DNA of 64,000 nucleotides from Symbiodinium natans (lineage: Eukaryota > Sar > Dinophyceae > Suessiales > Symbiodiniaceae). Below are positions 1-9,599 of this stretch, piece by piece. Within the stretch, counting starts at the first letter, position 1; each line of letters starts with the position of its first letter. The notes under the pieces were generated by a model, which had not been told where the DNA came from, did not search any database, and saw only the letters and a list, made by a program, of their open reading frames with translations. The position numbers were made by a program, and so were the translations under genes. The stretch covers positions 1 to 64,000 of the forward strand of contig CAJNDS010002124.1 of NCBI GenBank assembly GCA_905221605.1. Reading direction: 5' to 3'.

Positions 1-150
1 TAACATAATATAACATAATATAACATAATATAACATAATATAACATAATATAACATAATATAACATAATATAACATAATATAACATAATATAACATAATA
101 TAACACAATATAACACATATAACACATATAACACATATAACACATATAAC
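1..150. repeat. 10-bp tandem repeat at window start
   Basis: The unit TAACATAATA is repeated about ten times almost perfectly to position ~102. It then drifts into TAACACATAT-type units to ~150. It is AT-rich, while the sequence from ~290 on is GC-rich. The array begins at the window edge, so its full length is unknown. It looks like a simple minisatellite. Confidence 0.95.
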
Positions 151-263
151 ATGTATTAATGTAGATACGTATGCATGTTTATATTATCTATCAGTGATAT
201 AACACTTAATAAACGTGTATACCAGCCATCAAAAAATGAGTACACCATAAAAAGTATCATGGT

Positions 264-1080
264 CTATTCAATATAAGCGATTTGCATGGCCCGGGGGTCA
301 AGTGTCAGTGCTGGCTCACTTGGGATGGCCGCCAACCACATGCCTGCGTGCGCTCCGCCTTGCGAGCGCAGCAAAGCCTTAGAAGCTGGCGGCAGGGCTG
401 GTAGCAACACGCGCTCGCGATAGTGAAGGTTTCGTGTCCGCGTCGCGTGATGCTGCCAGCGATGCGGCCAGTCTACAGGGCCCGCATCGCTGGGTCGTGG
501 CGGGCAAGCGCCCTCGTCAATCAGAAGGGCGCGGGCGGTGGCGGCATGGGATGGTCCCGCCTCCGGCGTCCAGCGCTGTGAAGCTATGCGTGGCAGCAAT
601 TGGGAAGCGAGAGCGGATGACTGGGAGGGCATCCATCCACGCCGCCCAGTACGCTCCTGGGGCCATGCGCTCAGCCGATTGGAGGCCAAGGCCGCCATGC
701 ACGGCTGGCATGGATGTGATCGGCCAGGCCAGGCCGGCGTCGATTTCTGATATGCCTCCCAGGCATTCCTGTAACGTGTTCCACATGGCCTGGTCATGGG
801 CCCGCGCATATGGTGCTGCCTGCGAGGGCGGTAGACTGCACACATGTACGCAAGGCGCGGCTCGCGTGCGGCGAGGCGCAGAACAGCAGCAGCAGCCAAG
901 CGGACTGCAGGATTCGGAAAGCTGCGGAGCTCAGACGAAGCTCTGGCGCCGTGGGCGACACCGTCAGGACGAGTGCAAAGAAGGGGCCAGCTTGGGACTG
1001 TAGCAGGGCCTGCGAGGCCGGGTCAAGCGCTGCCATGAGACGGATGGCGAGGTTGTCATCAATCAGCCGGGATGCGGCTC
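264..1080 (-). mobile_element. Non-LTR reverse transcriptase relic (C-terminal half)
   Basis: On the minus strand several frames carry segments typical of the C-terminal half of dinoflagellate LINE-type polyproteins. From about 1020 to 890 there is DPASQALLQSQAGP followed by a FR-containing stretch and AWLLLLFCASP. From 843 to 517 there is AHDQAMWNTLQECLGG and then GGLGLQSAER and AYWAAWMDALP. From about 400 to 264 there is a second, more diverged copy of the ALLRSQGG motif. The same order of motifs occurs in the element at 2.39-4.96 kb. The pieces sit in different frames with stops between them, so this is a dead fragment. The RT catalytic boxes are not present. It has no host function that I can infer. 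Confidence 0.7.
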
Positions 1081-1129
1081 GCTGCCACCCTCGCGGCTGT
1101 GCGAGCATGTAGGAAACGCGACATGCATG

Positions 1130-1936
1130 TAAACGCTGTTGCTTGACAGTTGTACATGTTGTTTGTCCTTGTACATGTGTCATGAAAAGCATGACGACAA
1201 CATGTGGAAAGTTGTGGCCTTTCATGTTCTTGCCAAGTGGAAAAAGTAGTGTAGTGAGCTCAATACGTCCCAGCGTTGAGCTGTTAGTGTCCAGAACGAC
1301 TGACACTACGTGGGGCCTCGGCAAATCTCGGCCTTGGCCACCACCACCTCCACCGCCTGCAAGGCGACATCGGGAAACCCGCACAACACCTGAGCCAGCC
1401 GCCAAAGCAAGTTCAGGAACAGGCACTGCATTCAACCCGTCAAACGGAACAGCATCCAAAGGCAAAGGATCGAAAGGCAAATCCACAGGTAAGCCCGGCA
1501 AAGGCCATCCGTGTGGAAGAAGCGTGCTTGCAAGCGCGATCCACATACAGGCAAGTGCATCCGTTCGAAGACGCGGTCACGCACAGCTGTGCAGAAGCGC
1601 GACTTGAAGAAGCGTTTGCACCAAGTCAAGCAACAAATCCGCGCAGACTCTGCCGTGGTTGCAGCCACAGCGAGCACTCTGACCAAGAAGCAGACGAAAG
1701 TGCTGAGAGCTGTTGCTGCGACTCCCCGGTTGAGGTCACCGCGCATAACACATCCGAGTCGAACGATTCGTTCTTGAGCGTTTGAAGGAAGGCTCTGGTT
1801 TTAAAGCCATTGAGCAATCCCACAAACTCAGTGTCTCTGGCAAAGTGCCGTCGAGATACGCCCTGGAAGGTTTGAGCCTTATAGTTTCAGTAGTGTTTCA
1901 GTTACGGTAGGGGTAGGTCACCAAACCTAACACCCT
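1130..1936. other. No supportable gene
   Basis: Short overlapping open frames occur on both strands, including a basic + strand stretch at 1511-1777 rich in Lys and Arg. None matches a family I recognise. The basic stretch precedes the Gag-like segment at 1937 and might belong to the same element, but this cannot be shown from the sequence. Confidence 0.4.
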
Positions 1937-2386
1937 GTGTTACAGTTGTTCTTGTTGCCTTGCTCGAAAGCCAAATGGCGAACACAAGAGCAACGAATTC
2001 AAATGTTAGCCAACCAGGTGCAGCAATTGACAGCCCAGCTTGAGTCGCAGCAACACGAGCTAGGCAACAGGCGAACTGCCTTGGAACAACAAGCACAGGC
2101 GACGAACGCTGCTCTGACGGTAGCGCAGTCAGCCATTTCGCAGTTGACCGCCGCGTCACAACAGTCAACCCCTGCGGAAGTAAAACGCAAAACACTCACT
2201 CCCAAGTTGGTGAAACCACCGGAACCTTTTTCCGGAGTTGATGCTGATTGGGAACGTTTCTCACATCTGGGATCGGCACTGTGGATCCGGAGTATCCAGA
2301 TTTGCTCAAAGAAGCCGCTGGTCAAACGGATGAGATTGATCCATCCGATATGATCATCGATGCAGAGGAGCTGTGCACCAACATTG
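1937..2386 (+). mobile_element. Gag-like fragment of an LTR retroelement, frameshifted
   Basis: The + strand frame from 1937 encodes a Gln/Ala-rich predicted coiled coil (around QVQQLTAQLESQQHELG). It is followed by LVKPPEPFSGVDADWERFSH, an arrangement that resembles Gag proteins of dinoflagellate copia-type elements: a coiled coil, then a PxxFSG..WxxFS block. The frame then shifts. The downstream part, VDPEYPDLLKEAAG and an acidic stretch, continues in the frame used at 2248-2390. The segment stops abruptly at a run of 18 T residues at 2387-2404. No zinc knuckle, protease or integrase part was found. Assignment to copia rather than another LTR class is inference. Confidence 0.5.
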
Positions 2387-2469
2387 TTTTTTTTTTTTTT
2401 TTTTCGTCGCACCTTTTTGCACCTGCACGTGAAAGTTCTCAACCTTCGCCCCCGCATCACAGCCGCTCA

Positions 2470-3120
2470 GCGAGCAGATCCCCCAAGGGGATCTCTGCGC
2501 CATCACCGGCATCCCGCGTGCTGACCGGCAGCTCCAGCAGGGACTGCGCGTGGGCCCGCATGGCAGCGAGCCCTGCAAGGGCCGTCCACCGCCGTGTCAG
2601 CGCCCGCGCCGCAGCAATTTGCGCCCAGGGGGCCCGCACGCGGCTGCGGACCCGTGCGAGGCGGCGAATGAAAGCCAGCGTCCCGCTGCTGAAGCGGCCC
2701 CCGACCTCCAGGCCGAACACGACGAGGCGGCAGCGGCCCCGTCCGCCCGGCTGAAGCTCAGGGTACGTGCGCATCTTGCGCTGGGCAGCCTGCTCCAGCG
2801 CATACCGATGGGCACCTCGGCGCCGTCGCTGGGGTCGACGGGGCATGCCGGCAACTCCAGCAGAGTGGCTGCATGCGCCCGCAGCGCCGCCAGGGAGACG
2901 ATACCCGTCCAGCGGCGGACGAACGCGCGCCCCGCTGCCCCCCGAGCACCACGGAGCGCGAGCCGCGCCACGTGCCCGCGCCAGCCGCCACAAGAAGCCT
3001 AGCGCTTCTGCTCCGAAGCGTCCGCCCATCCCACTTCGAGGCCGAACACGACGAGGCGACACCGGCCACACCGGTCGGGGCGGAGCTCAGGGCAGGTGCG
3101 GCGCTTGCGTGCTGCTGCCT
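2470..3120 (-). repeat. Tandem duplication of the LINE 3' segment
   Basis: The terminal part of the LINE ORF occurs twice in a row with a period of about 300-330 bp. Both copies encode a tract ending RCRLVVFGLEVG, a 'RRLARxR..APW' block and an Arg/Ala-rich helix ending in SLLELP. One copy lies around 2470-2770 and the other around 2770-3120. They differ by many substitutions, so the duplication is old. Confidence 0.6.
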
Positions 3121-4727
3121 GTTGGAGGGCGAGTCCAGGCACAGCGTCGCACCCGGCGCGTGCTTGCCCGCTACGCTGGACTGGGCTGACGAGCGTGGTG
3201 TCGACAGCCACCTGCACCCCGCCAGATGGGCAGTCCATTGGCGACGACCTCTCTGCGCCACGCATCACTGGCAGGCAGGTCCAGGTTCATGTCGCGTAGC
3301 GCGGTGCTGGCGGCCTCGCATGCCCCGGTTTCTCGGCAAACACGTGCCGCCACGCGCTCAAGGGGACCAGCTCGGTGGGCCAGCACCCCCACTTGAGCGC
3401 TCGCTGACCTGTGGTCTCCATACTCATCCAACGCCCCCCCACAGCGGCATCGCTTCGGTGCCAGGGGGCATGCTGAGGCGGCGTAAAAGCATGATCCGGA
3501 ATTCGTCGCTGGGGACGGCGAAATCCGGTCCGACGGTCCTGTGGGCAAAACAGTCATGGCGCAGCTCGCGCCGGGACCGCTTTGGGACAGCAGCAGCGCT
3601 CGAGATGCTGGGTCAAGGTCTGACAAAAGTAACTCGAGCGCACGCTTCTCCAGGGCAGCCCCGGCGCAACGCTGCCGTCCTTTGCGCGTGGTTGGCGGGC
3701 CCACACTGTCAGCCTCCGCCGCGTGCGAGGGAGCGGCGCCATCGAGCAAGGACGTCCACGAGGGCGCCTCAAGCCCCTGCAGGCGCAGCCATGCAGCCGC
3801 GCACTTTGCCTCCCTGGTGCTGGGCGGCACGGCAGATGCCTCGCCGAGCATCGGGCGCAGCAAGTCCGCCAGCGCCTGCGGGTGGCACTCCTTGAGCGCC
3901 CCGATGGTGTCCGCCCAGGACGCCCAGTATACGCCGCGTGCCGATGCGCGGTAGCCGACGGCAACCCCAACCCCCCCATGCAGAGTGGCAGGCGCGCCCG
4001 CTGCGCGCGGGCTGGCGGTATCGCAAGCGCGGTATCCGCCCCCGAGAGCAGTCTGCCCAGGCACTCCAACACCGCTTCATCATGCGCAGCTGCGAAGGAA
4101 GCCGTGTCCGCTGGCGGGACTGAGCGCAGGAGATAAATCCAACAAGAGGCGCCACAGAAGAGCAACAGTAGCCACGCGCACTGCAGGTCTTGCACGTCCG
4201 AACAAGGCCGCATGTTTGGCGCGGGCCTCTTCCAACGTGGCGGCGATGAACTCGCGGGTGCCCCCAAAGCGAGCGGTCCTTGTTTCGCCGCCGGCAAGCT
4301 CCAGTCCCCTCGCCAACACGAGACGCCATCCTCCCCGGGCGGGATCGCCGCGACCAGTCCCGGCGGCTCCTCCCCCGCGGCATTCCAGGCCCGGGTTTTG
4401 CCGAGGTGGATCTGCACGTTGGCATGCCTCGGCAGACTCGTTTGGGCGACGTGCAGCACATCCAGGGTTCGTTCCGGGTCCGACGTGAGGTACACGTCAT
4501 CCAAAAACGCGAAAAAGCCTTCCCCGGGCTGGAGCCCTGCGTGCCACTGGCCGGGTGCATATAGCCCCGGCATCAATGGATCCCCCTGCTCCCCGCCCTC
4601 CCCTTGCAGCACTTCGTGCGCGCGCCCCTCGGCATCGTAGAAAGGGAAGCGGCTACTGCGGGCATAGAACATGGCGAAAGAAGCCTGAGAGCTGAGCATG
4701 ATCGCGAAGGCCGCCAAAGCATGCTTG

Positions 4728-4787
4728 CTCGGGAGATGTGGTCGTAAGCCCCCACGCCTCGGGAGATGTGGTCGTAAGCCCCCACGC
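4728..4787. repeat. Perfect 30-bp tandem duplication inside RT box A
   Basis: The 30-bp unit beginning CTCGGGAGATGTGGTCG occurs twice without mismatch, at 4728-4757 and 4758-4787. On the minus strand it duplicates ten residues in frame, GVGAYDHISR, including one catalytic Asp of RT box A. The perfect identity makes it younger than the frameshifts that killed the element. Confidence 0.9.
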
Positions 4788-4959
4788 CGTCAATGCTCAA
4801 GATGGTTGTGCGCGGGTCCGCTTCCGTGGCCCCGCCCGTAGCGCGCGTACCAAGGCCTCGGGGCCCGCCCTCGTGCTGAGAGCGTACGGGGTATACCATT
4901 CGTCCCAAGCGAAGCAGCGCCTCAACGACCTGCTGTGGGACCTCCGCCCGCGCTAACTT

Positions 4960-5277
4960 GGCCGCGGCTTGCTTGATGAGTTCAGTGGTTGCTCATCGTC
5001 CCGCAAGACACGGAGATGCTCGTTGGTGCACCCGGCGGTGAGCGCCTTCGCCGCCCTCGAGAGCTCGCCGAGGTGAGCGAGGGCGGTAGCTCGCTCAGCT
5101 CGTCATTGCCTGTCAGCTTCGGAATCCTCCGGAGCGGTGGACGTGCTACGCCGCTGCCCGTCCCTCTTGCTGTGGGCGGCATCCGCGCTTTCACGCACGA
5201 GTTGCACCCATCGATCAGTGCAAAACATGTTCTCCCTGCGTCGAAGCTCGGAGGGCGGGATGCGCGTCTGTCCGGGC
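4960..5277. other. Unassigned stretch upstream of the LINE
   Basis: Both strands have open frames of about 100 codons, with no recognisable motif. It may be the 5' end of the LINE or host DNA. Confidence 0.3.
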
Positions 5278-5389
5278 TCCCCAAAGAGCCCAATACTCCT
5301 TACTTAAGGAATATTCCTTAATTTATAATAAGGATTCCTTTGTGATTTAAACTATATTCCTTAATTAAGGGGTATTGGGCTCTCTGGGT
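5278..5389. mobile_element. Inverted-repeat element, MITE-like
   Basis: Arms of about 35 bp, 5278-5313 and 5354-5388, are reverse complements of each other with only a few mismatches. The outer part reads AAAGAGCCCAATAC and the inner part TTAAGGAATAT. They enclose an AT-rich loop of about 40 bp. The whole would form a long hairpin. No coding capacity is present. A target-site duplication could not be identified with certainty, so whether it is a transposed MITE or a local palindrome stays open. Confidence 0.55.
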
Positions 5390-5581
5390 CTCGGAAAAGA
5401 AGCATGCGTGGCGCAAGGAGAAGTAAGTAAGCCCTGCATGCCCGTAGGCGGCCTCTTGGAGGAGCAGGCAAAGAACGCAACTTTACATGGTGTCAAACTG
5501 CATTTGAGCATGACGTCACGTCAATGTTAGAATCATTCTAAACATCGACGGCTTTTGACGAATCATCTTTGTTCAATTTTC

Positions 5582-5857
5582 TCAATGCTGTACAAAATCA
5601 ATGAATGCACCCCGCGCGATGTCAAAGAAATTTGTCACGTACTCAGTCCAACAGGTATTTCCATTGAAACGCGCAAAAGCTTCAAGCTGCGTGTACCAAC
5701 AATCGCGAGGTCTACCAGGAACGCGAACTCCATTTGGCGACCAACTCATCGCACGCTTCACCCACCTGCTTGCAGGCAACTTTGCCACATGATGTGCGAA
5801 ATTCCAATAGCCATGGATGCATTTGTAAGACCAGCTCTGCAAGTTTAACGTATCCAT
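5582..5857 (-). mobile_element. LINE-type RT C-terminal tail fragment
   Basis: The minus frame encodes RWVKRAMSWSPNGVR, then GRPRDCWYTQLEAF, then a WTEY..F...ARGAFIDF tail. The pattern W..RA..W.P...R..GRP...W...L..F followed by a second W and a final F-rich block is characteristic of the extreme C-terminus of dinoflagellate LINE/RT proteins. It is a different family from the element at 2.4-5.0 kb. Only this tail remains, and the region upstream on the minus strand is not RT. Confidence 0.55.
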
Positions 5858-5881
5858 CCGTCGCGGGCTCCCACTCCCGCG

Positions 5882-6307
5882 TCACCATCGCGGACCGCCT
5901 CGAGCGCCACCCTCATCGCGTTTCGGAGGATGCCACTGGCGTGGCGGCGACTGCAGCGTGAATACGCATTTTTCCACTTCCGACGCAAGGTCGACATCGC
6001 GCAGGCACGGCAGACAGGCAAGGGCGCGCGTGGCGACCGCCGGCCCGCCATACACCTGCAGCAAGGCGGACTGGACGGCCGCCGGGACGTAGCCAGAGGC
6101 ATCCGTGCACAGAAGCAAAGTGGCTGCCAACGGCAGCGGTGCGTCAGGCAGGGCCCCGAGCTGAGCAAGCACTGCCTGCACATCGTGGGCGACGGGTTCA
6201 CTCGGGAATTCCGCTGCGGCCACGGCGCACACGGCCTGCAGGATTTCAGCTAGCTTCTTTGGCGCCCACCAGCTGGCTCCAGCGTGGGTCGGCGCCCGGA
6301 AACGCAC
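5882..6307 (-). CDS. Hypothetical 141-codon open frame, possibly part of a dead element
   Basis: This minus-strand frame is Ala/Leu/Pro-rich with high GC at third positions, like the neighbouring RT relics. It includes WWAPKKLAEILQAV and CTDASGYVPAAVQSALLQVYGG. It has no match I recognise, no signal peptide and no clear catalytic motif. Position and base composition suggest remnant element DNA rather than a host gene. Low confidence that it is translated. Confidence 0.2.
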   Translation of the reverse strand: MRFRAPTHAGASWWAPKKLAEILQAVCAVAAAEFPSEPVAHDVQAVLAQLGALPDAPLPLAATLLLCTDASGYVPAAVQSALLQVYGGPAVATRALACLPCLRDVDLASEVEKCVFTLQSPPRQWHPPKRDEGGARGGPRW

Positions 6308-6309
6308 GC

Positions 6310-6833
6310 CAGAGCTCTACGGCCCGTCCAAGCAAGGACCCGGCAGAAGTATGAAGCAGGGGAACGTACAGTTACGAGTTACGCATCCCTTGCACCTTTC
6401 TGGGGGGGCCATTTGCCAAGGGATCCAAGGGGGCGCTGGCGCCTCAGTTGGCGTGAACCCCAACTCTCCGGCGTGTTTAAAGGGCTCAGCGTCCCGGGGC
6501 GAAGCGAAAGGCGTATTCACGCTCAGCGTGTCGGAAAGCGTTTCGGCCTCGTCAGCAGTGTGCTCGGGATGCTCGGGTGGCGGGAGAAGCCGCGTGCATA
6601 GCGGGGCGGCGTTGCGGGCCTCTCTGGCATGCGGGCGGAGCATGTCAGGCTCCTGCTCCAGGACGTCAGCGTGCTCGAACTTTTAGCGTACGCGGCCACC
6701 CAGCTTGCCAACGCCGAGATCCCTGTTGCCATTTAGCCGGCGGGGTGCTTGGTGGATGAAAACCAGCAAATGGCCATGGGAGCGCGGGTGAACGACCTCT
6801 GCGCGAGGACCAGACTGGCATGGGCCTGATCCA

Positions 6834-6865
<32 letters not shown>

Positions 6866-7400
6866 AGATCTCGACTTCCATGACCACCGTCCTGCTGTCA
6901 AAATGAACCAACACCCTTTGTGGTATCTGATGAGCGTGCAAATAAGTCGCTGCCGGCGATGCGAACGGGGTAGGGGAGCCTATGGAGCCATCATCGTGCC
7001 GACTGAGGTAGCATGTCAGGGCCGGGAGTGTGCACGGGCAACATCGCTCTGCAAAAGCGGCTGCGGCACAGAACTGAAGCTGGAGAAGGCCGACAGCACA
7101 TAGCGAGCTTGGTCAAACGGTTGAGGCTGTTTTTGTGCCCGCCCTGCCCCCCCCCCCCGCCTGCGTCGTGTAGGCCGCCGCTCTGCCGCGCCTGCTACGG
7201 CTTCCGCGGCCGGCAGCTGCGAGTCGCCGCATCGCGGAGCGGAGGCGGTGTCGGCAGGCCAGGCGTGCGCGGCGAGGTGGCGGTGTGGAGGACACGGCAC
7301 GAGAACTCTGGGGACTGCCCGGCATCTGTGCCATGGTGTACGACACCCGTTGAAAAGGGCGTTTGAGACGCACACCAATGGTGCGCAAAGATTCCCATGC
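6310..7400. other. GC-rich unassigned DNA
   Basis: Short frames occur on both strands, and there is a run of C at about 7148-7158. Base composition matches the RT relics on either side, but I could not place any domain. Confidence 0.35.
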
Positions 7401-7599
7401 CATCACACCAACTCGCCAAGTCGATCTTGAAGGGACGCCACATTCCCCTCTGCTGGGTGAGAGCAGATTTGGGGACAGAAAAAGGGTCCACTCCCGCTTC
7501 GGTTCGTGCAAAACAGTGAAACACAAACATTGGTCCATCCTGAGCCAGAAACTTCATCGTGCCCAATCTGGTCTGGCGTCACAGCGAGCTGGGAGCCGC

Positions 7600-7834
7600 G
7601 ACTCAATGCGCCTGTCGTCCGCGACGGGCACGTCGATGTTTCAGCGACGCGGACATTGCGAGGGGCGAGCGGCAGGGGCAGGTGTAGGCGCCACAGCGGC
7701 AGCAGACTGCGGAACTGCGCGTTCGGAAGGGAGACGGGTTTGTGTGTGTAGGCGGGACATGGCGGGACGGTGATGGCACGGGCCAAGTGTGGCCCAACCT
7801 GCGACAGCAGCATGCGTCTCGCACGCGGGCTCAT
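7600..7834 (-). mobile_element. RT C-terminal relic
   Basis: The minus frame begins with SPRARRMLLSQVGPHLARAI, followed by PVSLPNAQFRSLL and LHLPLPLAPRNVR. This is the 'ALLLSQxGP...L.nxxFR.LL..RL.LPLP' domain of the LINE at 3.5 kb, in a different, better preserved version. It lacks upstream RT boxes and is a fragment. Confidence 0.6.
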
Positions 7835-8299
7835 CTGAAATCCCGCAGGCTAACTATGACCTGGCTCGCTCGCGGCAGCGTGGCTGCTGCTCCTGCTCCT
7901 GTGCGGCACAGCGTGCCAAATACTTTCTCCAGCGATGATGTCGCTTCTGTGACATGCGTGCGTCTCGGCGTGTGAGGTGTGAGTGACTTTCCTGAGTGGC
8001 TCTTTCACGCAGCATGCGTTCTGGATGTTTTGGTAGTTTCACGGGCACTGTCCTTGGAATGAAACTGACCATGCTGACCACTTGACAGTTCCCGCAACAC
8101 AAGGACAAGATGTTTAAGGCGAACGGTCTCCCCAATTCTGACAGCCTGCACAAGGTCTTCCTGCCTTGAGCCATTAGTCCGGCGCACCTTTGGACCGCTG
8201 CATGCAGCGAGCACCATGCTTCCCGCATCACATACGAAGTTTACATGCCCCGAGGCGCGAGCATGGCCTCTGGAGCACGCCGTGGTGCGCGAGTTACCC

Positions 8300-8500
8300 G
8301 CCACGACTTGCAGACATGAACGTTGAGGCGGCGGTGCCGATCTTTCATGAGGGACGCATCGAGATCCTTTCTGGCCTGCCTTTGTGGCAAGGCTCCCGAC
8401 TCGACCATCGTCTCTCCCCAACCAGGCGAGGTGAAACGACGCGTGCACCAGAAGCCGGCGCCTCCTCGCGCGGCATCGGGCCGCCACAGTCCCTGCATGT
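8300..8500 (+). mobile_element. RT C-terminal relic in opposite orientation
   Basis: The + frame reads ADMNVEAAVPIFHEG, then RIEILSGLPLWQGSRL and SPTRRGE. It aligns by eye with the DMNLD...EVVANGLPIWRG...VSPV segment of the minus-strand LINE. It is therefore a related C-terminal piece lying on the other strand. Short and isolated. Confidence 0.45.
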
Positions 8501-8509
8501 CCCTGCCCA

Positions 8510-9540
8510 CATGCTTCCTGCGCGATCATGGCATGGATCGCCTGATGGTCGGGATTGCTGGCGATCGCCTCCCAACACGCCGACGCCGCTTGGCTCCTCG
8601 AGCTGCCGCCGGCCTGAGCTGGGCGACTGGGTCCTCGCCAGCCTGTGGGTGTCAACGGCATCCAAGTCTTCACCGCTCTCTAAGTCTACAAATTAACTTG
8701 GGTGCGCCATGCCGGAAGGACAGTACGTGTTGGACTTTTGGTTTCACTGTCAGCTCCTTCTTTCTTAAGCACACGATGATGCATGGCTTAGGAGATGCTG
8801 CGCACCTACACCCGTCCCTCCCCAGGCAGGTTGATTTGTTTTTCTCAGCAGAAAGATCAAACTGTTCATGCCTCCCAGGTATGATTAGCTACTCAATCCA
8901 GTACGAGTATTAGCTAAAACAAATACTGCAAAAAGTGTTTCACAGCAACTGCTGCTTCCGCCTTCATCAACATAATCGCTTTCTCCGAAAAACAGCATGG
9001 AACCTCGGATGTATATTGGTGCAATGTCATCAGCCGTCCCACGCAGCTCCGTTGCAAGCTACACCCGTGCCCAAACTTGAATACAAATTGGGGTACTATT
9101 GCTCCTGGGTTCGTGGCGACTTTGTCCCAACCATCGCGTTGGACAAATTCTGGCAAATTGAAACCTTGCAGCACAAATCATTTCAAGAGAAACTGTTGCT
9201 TCAGTTCTGTCATGGTTGTATATCGCCCTAAAAATTGCCATTGGGGCCCTGGCTGAAAGGACTGGACTGAAAAAAATTGCTGAACTCTTTGAACCTGCGC
9301 GGCATGACCCGCTAGTGCACTCGCCCACGGGATCACACCGTGACGATGAGGCTCCGTCTTTGCCGACGGCGCATGTCCATAAAATCCCAAAACTTTCTGT
9401 TTGGCTGGTTCCTGATGCATCCATGACGCTGCATCAGTGCTCGCGTTCAGCCCAGGCAATAAGCAACCAAGCTTCTTCGTTAGAAATGCCACGCTTCGCT
9501 GCCATCCCAACCCATCGCGGCGCCAGGAGCAAACGGATTA
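8510..9540. other. Unassigned DNA
   Basis: No protein domain, RNA or clear repeat was recognised. Open frames here are short and overlap on both strands. Confidence 0.35.
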
Positions 9541-9548
9541 TGTTGTCT

Positions 9549-9550
9549 CG

Positions 9551-9589
<39 letters not shown>

Positions 9590-9591
9590 AC
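9549..9591. repeat. CTG trinucleotide microsatellite
   Basis: About 13 uninterrupted CTG units. The Leu, Cys and Ala runs seen in surrounding frames come only from this repeat and do not support a gene. Confidence 0.95.
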
Positions 9592-9599
9592 TCATGCCT

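Larger units (their letters stand above)
2387..4960 (-). mobile_element. LINE-like non-LTR retrotransposon, degenerate
   Basis: This is the most complete mobile element in the window and reads on the minus strand. Its 3' poly(A) tail appears as 18 T at 2387-2404. Reading downward from the 5' side, RT box A is at about 4790 (SIDGVGAYD), then GGEQGDPLMPG near 4585, the YADD-type box as FLDD at about 4493-4504, and the thumb motif CAWLLLLFCG near 4170. DPASRALLLSQSGP follows near 3620, then a Cys-containing stretch with DMNLDLPASDAWRREVVANG, VAVDTTLVSPV and RCRLVVFGLEVG. The order matches dinoflagellate LINE-type ORFs. Frameshifts separate box A from the next box and split the C-terminal part, so the element is dead. 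No endonuclease domain was identified, and the 5' boundary is uncertain. Confidence 0.8.

Noticed and set aside
1-150. Chromosome-end or CRISPR-like array at window start
   Set aside because: The 10-bp units have no spacers and do not resemble TTTAGGG telomere repeats.
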